A stretch of 64,000 nucleotides of DNA, taken from Lophius americanus (Eukaryota; Chordata; Actinopteri; Lophiiformes; Lophiidae). Below the pieces are notes generated by a model. That model saw only the letters and a program-made list of their open reading frames with translations, did not search any database and had not been told where the DNA came from. Position 1 is the stretch's first letter, and each line of letters starts with the position of its first letter. Shown here one piece after another: positions 24,031 to 37,640 of the stretch. Both the position numbers and the translations under genes were made by a program. The DNA lies in NCBI GenBank assembly GCA_037951165.1, contig JBBDHG010000124.1, forward strand, positions 506,501 through 570,500, in the 5' to 3' direction.

Positions 24031-25369
24031 AGAAACTTTATTCTATCCTACCCATAATCCCTTGCACTACTACCAACATCACCAATCAACCATTTGACAA
24101 AGAGACAAGGTCATGCAGAAACCTCTTCACTTCTACTCCCTGCTTTCCATCTGTATGATCCTTTGTATCGGCTGAGTAACAGTTCCCTCCCCCCTCACGG
24201 AGTCTCTCCTCCACCCTCTGAGAAGCGAGAGAAAGATGAAAAATAGGATGAAGGACAAGGACCGGGGATGTTGAAAAGGAACCAGTGCAGTTATTCTGTG
24301 TCAAGCATATGCAAGGGAACATGAGGAGATCAGAGACAGAGAGGAGGAGGAGGAGGGGAGAGACAACAAAGGTCGCCTCCCCTGCTCCTCTCTGTAATAC
24401 TCATTTTTGTCTCTGTTGTTCTTTTCTCTTTTTCGTTTTTCCATCCCTTGTTCATTCCCTCAGCTCTGTCATCCAGACCTAAAACACACAAACACATGCG
24501 CCCCACATTCCTACGTGCAGAGCAGATTCACCCAATTTGTTTCCAGTCCGTGTGTGTGTGTGCTCGTCTGCGTATGTGCGTGTGTGAGTGGGTGCCAAGC
24601 CTGTAAATAATAACCCATTCCAGCTGTACTGTAGGCCGTTCCTCCCCTTCTCTGAGGAAAAACAAAAGAGGGAACGAATGGAAAAAGGTTCCAACAAATG
24701 AGAAAGCAATGAGCTGGAGAATAAAGGAGAAATAATTAAGGTTGTGTGAATAAAACACACAAGCCTTAATGCTCAGCACCTATATAGGAAATGTACCCCT
24801 ATGCGCACCCACGGGTGTAGCAGTGGTACAAAAACTTGGTCCTAAATCAATGGTGCATCATTTTCCTTCTACTTAAATGATGTATAATTAAGAACATTTC
24901 TCTCTTTGTGTTATTCAATAGTCATGCACGGATCTGCTTTGACATCAATATCAACGTTTCCATCAGCTTTGCCCGCATTCAAATTCATTATTTTCTCGTA
25001 TTTTTGCAGCTGCACGGACATTTCACTCCAGCACAGGATTCATCAGAAGGAAAGTTGTTTCACTCCAAACAATTTAACGGGAGGGACTGTGAGTGTGTAA
25101 CATTTTCAATATCAAATAATTAATGAAGTTATGCCACTGTGCCTTGTGCATATATATCACCTCTTAAAGAAACAACCATTGTTATAAAAACAAATTATTG
25201 AAAATTTAGGGCACTTTTAGATCTGTACATTTTCTAATTTGCAGAAAACTTTAGTTTTGGACTATTGGACCAGCAAAAATTAGTTCTGCCATAAATGTAC
25301 AAGCACCAATGAATTGAGGCCATCATCTTTTAAATCATTTAAATGGTGCCCTAAGAAACCTTTATAATT

Positions 25370-25660
25370 ATATCCCCAAAACGTGAGGGGTATTATGGAA
25401 CCGTTATCACCGGCGCCACTGCAGATCATTCATGTTAACGCGATAACTCAAAAACCTTTAATGGATCATTTCATACCCATGTAGACCGTGGTGAGAAGAA
25501 GAACCTGGAGTGATTTTGGTAAAGGTCAGTTATATATTTCCAAAACTAGGGAGAGCTTTAGCTCCAAATGTTTTCAGCAATCATTTCTCAACAGTTGGTC
25601 CAATTTTATCAAAATTTTGTGTATATGAATCTAGTAACTAGTTGGTTATACTGTCTGTCC
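25370..25660 (+). repeat. dispersed repeat family B copy
   Basis: GGTATTATGGAACCGTTATC, TGTTAACGCGATAACTCAAA, AATGGATCATTTCATACCC and GAGAAGAAGAACCTGGAG follow the same order as at 26530 and 36685. Confidence 0.65.
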
Positions 25661-26529
25661 TTTAATGTCCTGACCTTTTAACGTCCTGACCTTTTAATGA
25701 TATTTCCTTTGCGTTTTATTACTAATCAATTATTTCCTTATCTAAATTTTATGATCATTAATGATACCATGTAACCCAGGAAACGTACTGGCATTTGAAT
25801 TTGCAGCTTTTTATGGAAATAATAAAATAACAATATATATAATAAATAATAAAAAATCATGGATTTCAAAGTTTAAACCCAAAGTTAAGAGTGTATATGC
25901 ATGTAACACATCTGAATTTTGAGCAGGAGGCTGGGGCTCAAGTACTTTCCCACACATTTATGTGTCATGTCATTAGTGGCCGCATCAACTATTTGTGGAA
26001 GGCTGTCATTACAAAACTTGAAGCATAGTTTATTTCCCATGTGGAAATTAAAAACATATAAAACAATGAACATATAACAAAGTGCTGTTGTCGAAAAGAG
26101 TCCAGGAATCTGCAGAATTCTATAAAATAACTACTCTTTTGTCCAGCAAGTGGAGTTTCTCTCAATGAGCATTCAGTCTTCCAGTATTCTGTAAAGATTT
26201 GATTAGTGGTACCATCATATCTGAGGGATCCAAATCAAGACTGAGTAAAGTCTTCCTTATACTCCAACAAACAGTTATGCCTATTTGAAACGATGAATCC
26301 ATTAACACCTATATATTTCCATGTGTCCATGTTAAATAGATACATCCACAAGACAATAGTGAAGAGACCAAAAGATTCAACATCGACAAAAACGGTGACT
26401 GTATAGGAGGTTGTGATAATGTTCCTTGTAAATATTGTACAACAATATGCATACTAATCGTATTTTTTTATTTATCTTTAAATATTGCTTTTAGTTGCAA
26501 TGGCATGTCGGAGAAACAGAGGTCCCCAT

Positions 26530-26840
26530 TTTATTACATTGTTATATCCCTCAAAATTGGAAATATTATGGAATTGTCAAGGGCGTCACATATCCTTTGT
26601 GTTAACGCCATATCTCAAAAACTATATGATGGATCATTTTCAAATATTATACACAATTTGACCTTTCTGTAAGGAGAAACTGGAGATTTTGGGCAGATAG
26701 TTGTAAATTCTCCAAATTGTCAGGCCATAATTTCTCAACCCTTACAACAACGGGTTAAAACGAAGGGGATCAGGGACTTTTCGGGGATGTACCCTTTCTG
26801 TCGGGGATGACAGCATATGCCTAGTTTTAGTTAACGCAAA
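26530..26840 (+). repeat. dispersed repeat family B copy with tail
   Basis: GTGTTAACGCCATATCTCAA, ATGATGGATCATTTTCAAA and the tail TCGGGGATGACAGCATATGC align with 36685-37640, whose tail reads CGGGACGGCAGCATAGGCC. Confidence 0.65.
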
Positions 26841-27862
26841 AAAAATCTTGTTTGTAGAAATGATCTGCGTACACATTGAACTGCAGAAAAAACAGTGACA
26901 ACACTGTAATTTGTATACTAGGCCATTTTTAAGGCCTTAAGATGAAAAGTAATCTTCAAAGTCTTGCTTTTTCAGGGCTTGAGTGTAATCTTTTGAAAGG
27001 TCTGTCGTTTCGGCAAAGAACTTTGAAAACGGTGAAATCCCAGACCCACTTCCCTCATTGATATCATGAATTCAGACTAATAGCCACACACTACTGGTGT
27101 GTGGATGGATACTGACATTTTCATAGTTCCGATCCCAGCGTTTCCCTTCTCGAATCCATTTTCATATTCAAAGATCATTATTTAAACCCAGCAATCTGTG
27201 GCAGAAGTGTTCTTCTATAATCATCACAAACACGGTAGAAAGTAGAAAGTAATCATGGTATCATCGGAATCTAGAGCCAGGCGGAAGTATTTCTCTTGAT
27301 CATGATTCTCACATTTTCTAACCAAACAAATTTCAAATTTGTTGTGTTTGGCGTGTTCCTTTTTTTTGTGTTAGTGCCGTGTATGCCGATAGCAGGTCAT
27401 TCTAATACACTCCCTCTGGAACGGTTATTTTCAGCAAATTAAAACTTATTGGAGAATCAGGACCGGGCAGCCTAAGCCGCCGGCACTGACCTCCGAGGAA
27501 AAGGATCTTGTTAAGGAACTTAAAGACTGCGGCGCCGACTGCGGCGTCATATAGGACCGTTAAATTCATTCATTCATTATCTATAATGCTCATCTACGTA
27601 TGTGAATTTAATGAACTGGCAACTCATCCAGGATTAATACAGGAGGATGGAATTATTTTTTCTTTTTTTTTTCAAATGATCAACAGCTTTTGTTAGTCTA
27701 ATGGATTTTGGATTCTAATGGATTTTGGATTTTGATTCTTGCTTCAGATGGTTGCTAATGTTGTGGTGTTGATGAGCTCCAGACTAAGTGGTCTGGTGGT
27801 GTCATTGTGCCTATGGGCACGCATGTTTACAACCAGCAGCTTGGCTTGAGGCTGTGATGAAC

Positions 27863-27990
27863 CCCTGTTACCTGCTGCTGTAAGCTCCCTGGTAACAGGG
27901 ATACCATCATTCATGGTATCAATGATACCATGAATGATACCATCATTCATGGTATCATGGTATTCATGATTCAGGGATTCATGGTATTTT
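27863..27990. repeat. dense palindromic cluster
   Basis: CCCTGTTACC (27863-27872) pairs with GGTAACAGGG (27891-27900). This is followed by overlapping inverted and direct copies of GATACCATGAATGAT and ATCATTCATGGTATC to about 27990. Confidence 0.75.
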
Positions 27991-28789
27991 TCGATTTTTG
28001 GTGGTGGTCTGAGTAAAAGTGATGGTTGTTTGGAGTTATTTAGTAATAACAGTCATTGTAAATATCCCATTATTATTATGAAACATTTGTGATATCTATT
28101 TGTGATGCAAGATAAAGTCATTCAGCTTAATAGTGCTATTATTTCAGTGGGTGTCTGTTCTATTAGGGTTTACCCCTCAAAGGTGTTGGCCTCCCTTTAA
28201 CAACTTCCTTCCCCCAGATAAATGTTGTCTAGTTGAATATGGCACGGTGATGAATAATTACAATATTGTGTAGTCGTGTCAGAAAATCCAATCCAACCCA
28301 GTTTTTTTTAAACACAAGGAAACATTTAAGCTATACTGGCATCATGTCGACAGGGCTGGATTTACCTTGGTAGACTTCTGAACGTTTTAGTTTTATATTA
28401 CAAAGTTTTTGTTGGTGTAGCCCAAGTGGCGCTAAATGCATTTGAGGCAGATGCCAAAGCACATTGTCAAGGAAGATATAGGAAAGAAGGGAGATGACAG
28501 AAGAAGAGAAGTAGAACAACTGTCTATCCTTTGTAGTTTCCATCTTTGAGTCACTTGAACTCAGAGAAAGTTCATTCCTGACCCGGTACGCAGCTACTGC
28601 CCTTGATCCCTCTTTACAATCATAATGCCCTGCCTTGCCAAGACATCTTTCTTTATTTATCCATTTTTTTTTCCTTCTCCGCTCACGTTTCACTCCCTCT
28701 TTTCTGTAAGAAACTGTTTTTTTCTGGGAGGCCAGTGTTTCATTTGCGTCCTTGCTCAAACACAGACCAAAAAGAGAGACATTGAGGGG

Positions 28790-29420
28790 CAGTGAGTGCA
28801 AGGAGGGGAGAGCAGAATAAGGGAGAGAGGGAAAGGGGGAGTGATGGAGGGGGGTAGTCGGGGTGGGGTTTGCGGAATTCGCTCTATGTTTAGTTTGGAA
28901 GCAAAGGCCCCGGCGCTGGGCTCTCAGGAGGATAATGGAAAAGAGAGGGAGAAGAAAGGGAGGTTTATGGATGTGAGTGTACCCTCACAGGTGGTCGGCA
29001 CACACTGATGGGGTGGGGTGGGGGGAGGTGGTGTGTGTGTACGTGTCTGTGCGTGCACATCTGTGTGTTTATGTGCTCAGAGCATGTTTGTGCATTCGTC
29101 TGTTCATTTGCAGATGTTGGCACAGATGCATGTAAGAGTCAGAGGAGGAAGAGAGAGAGGAGGTGAATAAGACATTCCAAAGATGGAGGGGGAGGAGAAG
29201 GAGGGGGGGATGCAGGGAGCCAGTGGTTAGTAAGTGGTTAGAAACTAAGAGGAGAAAAATGAATGTCTGGTCCAGGGCTGGGCCAAAAACGATACCACAA
29301 CCAGCCAATGGGCCAAGTGGAGGCCGGGAAAGGAGAGTGGAGGAGAGGCCAAGAGAGGGGAGGAGAGGAGAGGAAAAGGAGAGGTGAGGAGAACTGAAGA
29401 CTCCTTCCTCAACCACAACA
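28790..29420 (+). repeat. purine-rich (GA) low-complexity region
   Basis: Strong A/G bias on the plus strand (GGGAGAGAGGGAAAGGGGGA, GGAGAGGAGAGGAAAAGGAG), with a GT-rich patch near 29025-29090. Open frames across it, on both strands, are low-complexity and not credible. Confidence 0.6.
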
Positions 29421-32400
29421 TCTCACCCTCCACCCATATGAGGACTGCTAACTAATGCTTCTACCACAGGGAAAGAGAAGTCCTCTTTGTTCCTTCCATA
29501 TTTTTCACTACTTCATTCCTTTTCTGAACTTTCTTCTTTCGTTTTTAGTTCCTTAATATTTCCTTCCATTACCATCATTACTTGATAGCTTCTTTTCTTC
29601 TTCTGTCCTTTCAAAACACGCGCACACACACTCATATATGCCGTATGCAACTCTCCCACCCAGCAGTAGACAGTGTGGGTGGAAGTGGGCTTCAAGGCAG
29701 ACGCACCCAACAACAACAGGAAAGGAGTTCTGCTTTGCTTGGGCCCTTTAAAAAAAAAAAAAAAATCCATCTGTGAGCATCTGTCCAACATTTAGAGACT
29801 AGCATGATGCAACAAGCGTGCAACATGCACACTGTTGCCGTCTAACAAAACACGTCACCCTGACCACCATGATGTATCTGAGAAAAAGTAGGAAACTGGT
29901 GAAACCATGACTCCCTCCCTGAATCTGCTATGCCTCTTGGGAGCCTGTGGAGTCTCAATTTGAGAACACAAAATCCGTCCGGACGGACTATTTCTTGTTC
30001 TGGAGGTAGGGAGCACGAGGAGTCATGAGCGGTGGTGTCAAGGAGGTTCAGGACTTTTGGGAATTAACTAACCAAACTTCTGGGAGGAGAAAAAATAAAA
30101 ATTAAAGGGAAGGACTGTACTGCCGGACACTATACACCGATCAGAAAATTCTCTGTATTATTGGTTTATTGGAATAACTGGGCCCAGGATAGAGCCTTGA
30201 AGAGCTCCATACCAGAAAACAGCTGATACGGAGGGGAATATAATAACGTCTGATTGTTTTTTAAATGTCATGAGAGGAAATAATAGAGTACTAAGGACAA
30301 ACTGCTAAAGATACATAACAGAGATTTTGAGGATACAGTGGTAAAATTAAAAGGATGAAGTCGTTATTATAAAATAGTTCTAATACTACAAGTTATGGTT
30401 TTACAACAAAAGGTCTATCAGAGGAAAAAATGCTATACATATATTCTATGTCATATTATGGCAGATATTATTTCTTAATTCGTAGGAGAAAACTTGAGAA
30501 CAAAATGTGCGTTAAATTGTAATTTCAGTATGGATATTAGAGGGGAAATCTAAGAACCGTAACCACGGGAACATAGAGCATCTCAAGCTATTATGATTGT
30601 ATTTATGTATATCGCAACTTTATTCTTGTTATTGTTCCCTTTAGACTTACAATATTCTGACTTGATTTTCAACTTATAACATAACTTTTTTTTCTCATGA
30701 CTAGATTTTTTGTGTGAAATAGGATTATCCTTCTTATAATACATTTTTTATGAATTGGGATTTTCTCGTGTAATTTTCTGATTATTTTTTATTATAAAAT
30801 TAGAACTTTTTTCTCTTAAAATTACACCCCCTCATAAATTTTTTGAGGAAAAACTATCATTCGTTCGATAAAGCTGTGAATTGACGACGCATTAATTCTT
30901 GTAAAATTAGAAAAAAAAATTATATAATTTTTGTGATAGTACAAATCCTCTGCCTCAAGAATCTGACAGTATTCTTGTAACATTCGATACAATCCGAACA
31001 AATTTTCTGTCAAAATACAAAGTCTTACTAAAATTAATGGAAAAGTACCAGGATATAAAGTAATAGTAATAACCTCTTTATATTACAGATTTATAAATGT
31101 AACACATAAAATCTTTCACCATTTAGGGAGAGTATAGGTCTATCTACAGTTCCACAGAAACAATATGAAGAAAATTTTATATATATATACACACAGTACA
31201 TAATTGGTTATTTACATATATATTTGATTAATATCGACTTTCTCTGAAACATGGAGACATGAAACCGTAACCTTTTGTTGAGGTTTGGGCTTTTGCTGAC
31301 GTGACAACAGTGTTTCGGGAAACTGAAAACAAAAACTTTTGCAAACAGTTTCCAGAGCTTACTATTCTAAAATTGCCACTGTCAGCATCACAAGTGGCGC
31401 AATAACATGCAAAGTCAACGAAAAGCCTCGAGAAGATACTGGTAGAAGCTTGAGCCCCTTAAACATCGAGATTCTCCTAACCGTTGATAGGCAATCAGGA
31501 CATTGGTATGGAAGTGTGGGCTTATTCTGAACCTGCTTGCCTGGCATGTGCACCATACAGCAATCGTTTTTGTGGATACATATGCACAAGAACGGACGCG
31601 CACTGCGTTCACCAAAGAAAAATAGAATTTGAATTTGTTTTATTTGGTGAACGGCGCGTTTTGACAACATTGTTGTATGACCACAGAACAAAAAGGAAAT
31701 CCCCCCCTCCCTCTCTAGAGCGACGCATTTCTTGGATAAAGTAATCTTGTTGCTGGCTTTTCAATTCTTGTGTTTCTTTTTTAAATGTATTTAATGGTAA
31801 CATTCATAAACTCATCGACTTCTCATCTGTAGGACCTGGATTCAATAATTACACAAATTCTCCAAATATCTGCGAGAAGAAAATAACATATGCAGAATAG
31901 TACGACAATATTTTTTATTAATTATTATTATTTCTGTACCCGTTTGGGATATCGCCATACTCAGACACACCTGTGGGTTCAAAATGAGTTTCTTCATCAT
32001 AAAATCCGACTGCTGTATCTGCGAGTACTCCAATGGGAGTAGGAGTGCCCCTAGGGGTACTTTGAGGCACTGAGGGAATACGTGGTATATATGAAAAAAA
32101 ACTTTCAAAAAAGATCGGTCGTGCATAACTTCTTAGATTAATCTACTAAAATTTGTTAAATAAAAATTTTTGTACAACAGAAAAACAGAACAACCAATCA
32201 AAAATCTGGCATTCCTATGTTCACAGAAACTGATAACTTCCGTAAACTGTGAAAATACTTACGAATAAATCAAGATAGAAATCTAGCAGCAACTGCGAGT
32301 GCGAGACAGAGAAAGAAGTAAAAAAGAAAACTCCCTTTCAATTAGTTTAATAACAACTAGGAATTTCTATTGTGTGTCTTTCCACATGTTTTTTTTCTCA

Positions 32401-32734
32401 TACCAGAAAATGTGTTTGGTATATGGGAAACTTGGCTGAAAAAAAGTTGGAGAACCACTGCCCTTCGACCATCTTGTGAACATTATCACTGCATGAAAAT
32501 AAGCTTTTTTATTCTTTTGACATGCAACTACAAAGTTCTGTAGAGAATTAAAATGCAGACAATCCAAGATTTGACATGTTTATGCAAACCAAATACACAT
32601 ATAATAGATTCACTCTACAAATGACATTTAAGCTCATTTTGTACTTTGCCACCAAAATTTTCACAGTGAAGACTCTGGAAAACACAACTGCCAATATTTC
32701 ACAATAAATTTTATACGTTTCACATAAGTTATGT

Positions 32735-33220
32735 TTTCACTTCTGTGCGTTTGTGTGTATGTCTGTCGGTTTGTGAGCAGGATTACAGAAAAACTGATTT
32801 GAATGAAATTTTACCCAGAGGTCGGTTTAGGCATATCTTAGACGTGACTACATTTTGGTATTTTGCAGCGTTTTTAAATAAAATAAAATATGATAAGCCG
32901 TTTGGATAATTGACGTCACAATGTGGCTATTACAGCCTTTGCTCCTTTGATTCTTTTGATGTTTAAAGGGTGGAGCTGAGGTTCAGTTTCAACGGTTCCC
33001 TTGTGGACGGAGCTGGCAGTTCTGGGGGGCTAAACACAGATGCTGAAGTGGAAGGCCCAGGAGACAACCGATTTCAGAATATTTGAGAGGTACTCCTAGA
33101 GTTTGTTGGAATTGTTGGTACATTTAGAGGCTGGCAATAACTCAGACTTAATGGAGATATCAGCATGGATTTCTCCTAAACCTAGGGTACGGTAGGGCTT
33201 GTGTTTTTTTCAATAGCTTT
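32735..33220 (+). repeat. dispersed repeat family A, copy 3
   Basis: GTGAGCAGGATTACAGAAAA, TTGACGTCACAATGTGGCTA, GCTGAAGTGGAAGGCCCAGG and CCTAAACCTAGGGTACGGTA. The following 33220-33600 is extremely AT-rich with no gene. Confidence 0.65.
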
Positions 33221-33618
33221 TTCTTGTTTAATGTATTTTTCAAATTAATAATTAATGCAATAACGTAATAAATACATTTAATATATCAATGTAATTTATC
33301 TTGTAATAACAGCAAGAATTTATATTTTTCACTTATTCTAATTCATATTAATTATATAATCAAAAGAACACATTAATAAAAAATATAATATAATATATCA
33401 TATAAATATAATATAAAATATTAGGATTTATTTAGTAGTAATAATAATAGCAGTAAGAGTTTGAATTTCTTCGTCGTTACTAATTTATATAATAATGTTA
33501 TTGATATATCATTAATTCATGTAATTTATTATTATTTCATTGATTTAGAGTCTTTTTTTTTTCTTTTTCTTTTTTTTAATCTCACAGCAAATTAAATAAT
33601 CAATGTATAGGGCTTTAC

Positions 33619-33690
33619 CTTGCAACAGCTTGTAGAAAGTGAAACAGCCTCCTTCACTTCTTGTCTTATTTCTGAAGATCCTTTATAGCC
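33619..33690 (-). promoter_or_regulatory. candidate glis2 promoter and non-coding first exon
   Basis: On the minus strand a TATA box (GGCTATAAAGG, core 33687-33681) is followed about 30 nt later by sequence ending TGTTGCAAG, then a consensus donor GTAAAGCC (33618-33611). Upstream (33690-33800) the sequence becomes CpG-rich. No minus-strand coding frame begins here. Since the first coding exon of glis2 carries an acceptor in its 5' UTR, this is the best nearby candidate for its first exon, implying an intron of about 18 kb. This is inference, not proof. Confidence 0.35.
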
Positions 33691-33899
33691 ACAAATCAGC
33701 ACAGAAGACCGGATGGATCGGCGTTAGTCCGCGGTCTCCTGTGTCATCTTTACTTGAGTTATCGGTCGTCTCTGCGCGTCTTTGGAAATCAAATCCTCCC
33801 ACAGGGGGATCGTTGAAGAGGAAAACACACAACAGAAAAGCTTCTCTTGCGATCAAATTGTTATTTTTGATCAGTCTAGTGAGAGCTAGAGAAATCTCT

Positions 33900-34110
33900 G
33901 ATTAAAAATAAACGCGATATGAGACTCAAACCCGCTGCACAGAGCTGGAGAGGATGTCCTGGAGGTGCATCGCCCAGTTGCGACGCTGGTCAACTGAGCT
34001 TCTGGAGGCGCGGAGGAGTGAAGAGGCTGTGTGGGAGGGAGAGAGGGAGGGAGGAAGGGGGACTAGAGCGGGTGGAGAGACATTGGAGAAGAGTGGGAGA
34101 GATATGGATA
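33900..34110. other. GC/CpG-richer patch beyond the candidate promoter
   Basis: A GC-richer interval with a GA-rich end, about 250 nt upstream (on the minus strand) of the candidate glis2 TATA box. It could be proximal regulatory sequence or an alternative first exon; no supported coding frame. Confidence 0.25.
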
Positions 34111-35689
34111 AATGCCAGATTAGACTCTAAGTCTCAGCTGTTGGCTCAAACTTTCAGTTCTCTTATGTTTTTAATTGCTTTTATCCATTTCATTGTAAAA
34201 ATGCTGTTTTTCCCCACCAACTTTTGTTCTCTTATTATTTAAGTTAGTTTCTACCCATTTACATGTTGCTGCTATTATTCATGTTTTTTTTAAAAAATTG
34301 GTGTGTGGAGGAGCAGCAGAGGGCCCACGTTTCCGTGTCCTTCAGTCCAGCCCTCGGCTCGTCCATCCGTCCACACCATGTTTTCTGTCAGTAGCACTGT
34401 CGGTCAGTGTGAAATGAGAATAATTGCACAAAATGAGTCAGGGCTACTTGTTGATTGAAGCCCACTGATCTTTAACTACCTTTCAATGACTTCCTTCAGG
34501 CCCTTATAAAAACGCATATAATGATATACAATCAAAACAAATTTGACAAAAAAGATTTTTTTACTCTCCTCCCCCAGGTTATATCTGCATTTTCCCTTCT
34601 GTGCAATTGCCTGATTAATTCCACCTGTCACTCATGTTTTATTCTAAATTCTAAACGCAAACCATTTATCATTGTCATATTCCCCTGTGTCTAAGGTTCT
34701 CTGTGCCTCCTGTGTCTCAATGTCGGAGGTTCCCTGTTCCACCTTTGACTCTTTGTTCCATAGTCCCCGCCTTATTTTCACATATTCCCTGTTTCTCCTG
34801 GACTGTCTCCTCTTTTATATTTCTACAGTGTCTCATTGTCCTGTATTTACTGTGCCACTTGTGTGTCCTATTCCCTATGCCACCTGTGTCTCATTTTGAG
34901 TTTGAGTGATTAAACCTATTCCTTGTCAGCTCCTCGTTGATGAGGGCCCACCTTTATTCCTCATGACGTCCAGTGTTTCATCCATGTCCTAGTGTTCCTC
35001 TTGTTTGAATTCTCATTCCTTGTGTTTTAGAACTTTTCCTCTTGTTTTTGTTTAAGCTTTTTGGATTTCGGACCACCCATACACTAAACCTCATTTCATG
35101 TTCATTGTATCCTCTTGTCGTTTGAATTGTTTGCAGTGGAGTTCTTTCTGCCTGTGTACCAAACATATTGTGGCTGTGCCTTATCCTGAACGGATATTAT
35201 GTTTGCTTAACAGACCAAAATTGAACTGTGCGATTGGTTACTGATTATTTAAAGTACCTTCAGTTTCCCTTCCTCGTACCCGCATCGGTTCTCTCAAGTC
35301 CAAACTTCTACATTCAGGAAATCTGCTGCAATTGTACAGTTTACACTGCCTCCCTCTAGTGATTCAGGGAGGAACTGCTTTCTTAGAGTAATTGTGTATT
35401 TACTACAGTAATCAACAATTTGATGGTCTTTTACTCTTGTCATTTGACAGTTTTTACTGTCATTTTAACAAAAAATATCTTGAATTGTATTAATTGTTGG
35501 GAAAAAAAAGATTTACCATTAATGATTGACACCTGTCATCTACTGTTCTCCCACTGGACTGTAGTCGGTGTGTTATTTGTTTGTGTTGTATGGAAACAGA
35601 CATTGTCTTAATTGTTACAAAAACTCTTAACCCAACGTCAACACCTATCCCTGCAGGTGTTGAACCCACCCAGCAGTGGCTCCATGAAG

Positions 35690-35980
35690 CCCCTTTGGAC
35701 TGAGGCTGACCAAGCCCCAATGGAAAAAAGACCCTTCCACCATATACTCGCTTACAAACTCTCCTCTGGTCTGGCTCCCGAAGGGTTTCCCAGTCTACCT
35801 ATTCTGGTGTCACAACTTCCTTGATTCCTAATCGATCGGCTCTGAAAACACCGGTAGTCTGACCCCTCCCCTGAGACCAATTTGCATTTGGAGACCCCAT
35901 CAGGGACCCACTCGGGTGTCTCAGCGGATGCTACCACCACTTGTGGCCTGGGAACTCCTTGGGATCCCCTGGCTGTCCAT
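35690..35980 (+). repeat. decayed retroelement-like repeat
   Basis: The end (GGCCTGGGAACTCCTTGGGA, TCCCCTGGCTG) resembles the LINE 3' family at 19560. The upstream part is not assigned. Confidence 0.4.
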
Positions 35981-36179
35981 GTAATTCCACCTATTGTGAC
36001 ATTACTGCTCAAAACGGCTTATTTTACTTTGTTTTAAAAGTAAAATCACCCAAAAATAGTCATCTGTAGAATGTGCCTAAAACTACCTTACAATAATTAA
36101 TTGAAATCAAATCTGTCCATTGGTTTTTCTGTCATGTTGTTCACAGACACACCATAAAAATGTGGTAGAAAAAACAACC

Positions 36180-36545
36180 TCCTCCCGTAACGACCATAAT
36201 ACAATGACCTACAGCGTTGTGAGAAAGTGAAGGACTCCTCTCCGGATTTCCTCGTTTTTTTCTTATCCAAGACGGCTTGTCATAATTATGAAACATATGA
36301 ATTCTGCTCTCTATCAGAAAACTGTGGCAGATAATGTCAGGTCATGAGTCCGTGAGCTGAAGCTCAAGTCCAACAGCGTAAAACACCGAGACAAAAATTC
36401 CCAACAGAAGTCCACCTCTGTAGGACTCAAAGCGAATAATATTACAATTTTGAATAGGTCAAGTCAAATTTAGGACCTGAACCCGACAGATGCTGTGGTG
36501 GGACCTGAAAAGTTAATATTCACAAAACCTCTGCCGTGCATATTT
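36180..36545 (+). mobile_element. Tc1-like 3' fragment
   Basis: ACCTGAACCCGACAGATGCT and GTGGTGGGACCTGAAAAGTT are typical of the C-terminal transposase region of fish Tc1/mariner copies. Badly decayed. Confidence 0.5.
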
Positions 36546-36684
36546 ACCAGTGATCTCTTTGCTGATTGATGATGATGAGTTGATAACGGGAGTTTCAAGG
36601 ATGCTCTTCAATGATACGGCGTGAAAAACATACTATGTGTCAACTTTAATAGTCACTGTCATGTGTTTGTGGGCATGTTAGGTT

Positions 36685-37640
36685 TATTATATCCCTGAAA
36701 AGTTGCGGATATTATGGGATAGTCGTCGCCTTCGTGTTAACGTTATAGCTAAGAAACTCTTTCATGGATTTCATAATTTCCAAATTTGAAATCTTCCTAG
36801 ACCATAGTGCAAAGAAGAACTACAGATTTTGGGAAAGTTCAGGCCAAGGTTTTGGGTCATAATGTATCAACCGTTGGTCTGGTTTATTCCCAAATTAGTG
36901 CATATGAATCAACTCGAGTGGATCTATCTTGTAAACATTACATTCGGCTAATAGTTTATATTTTATTCACTAGGGAGAGCCCCCCCCCCTTTTTTTTTAA
37001 TTTTTTTTATAAACAAACACTGTTTTTGAACATAACTTCCTAACCACTGGTCTGATTTAGTACAAATGTACTTTCATATGAGCAGTTACAAGATCTATCT
37101 TGTATTTGTCTTATTTTACTGTATTTGTTCATATTTCACACAGGAAGGGGGCTTTTTTTCCTTCAAAAATAAAGCCTGCTCATATCTCTGATTATTTCCA
37201 AATTGGCTCGTATACATCTACAAAAGGAGATCTTGCATATATATTACTTCATTACAATAGTTTTATATTTTACTCATTAGCGGATGCATTTTTTATGCGA
37301 AAGGCGAAAAAAATCTTCCCAATCATGGGTCCAACTGTGTCTAAATTCAGGTTATATAGGTTGACCCAGGGAAATCTGTCTTGTTTTATTACTGAGCCCG
37401 GACAAAATAGCTGTATTTATCTTCATCATCGAGTCACTATAGGGTCTCATCTTAGAGCATCTTCTGGACTTCATAGAAATAGGTTGAGTCAACATTGACT
37501 GTTTTATATAATTAATGAGTCACATTTAATTTGAGGAATTCAACCAGGGCAATTGCTTGTGCACTGCAGGTGATCGGGGGCTTTTCAAGGGGCATAACCT
37601 TGCTGTCCGGGACGGCAGCATAGGCCTAGTTTCGCTGCAG
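36685..37640 (+). repeat. dispersed repeat family B, longest copy
   Basis: It runs from TATTATATCCCTGAAAAGTT through GTTAACGTTATAGCTAAG, ACCATAGTGCAAAGAAGAAC and CAACTCGAGTGGATCTATCT, with internal sub-repeats near 37020-37260, to GGCATAACCTTGCTGTCCGG and CAGCATAGGCC. Open frames in it are short and unconserved. Confidence 0.6.

Noticed and set aside
29069..29433. Ser/Leu/Pro-rich frame of 115 codons
   Set aside because: Antisense of a purine-rich low-complexity tract, with no domain.
37100..37498. 132-codon frame
   Set aside because: Lies wholly inside dispersed repeat family B; other copies do not keep it open.
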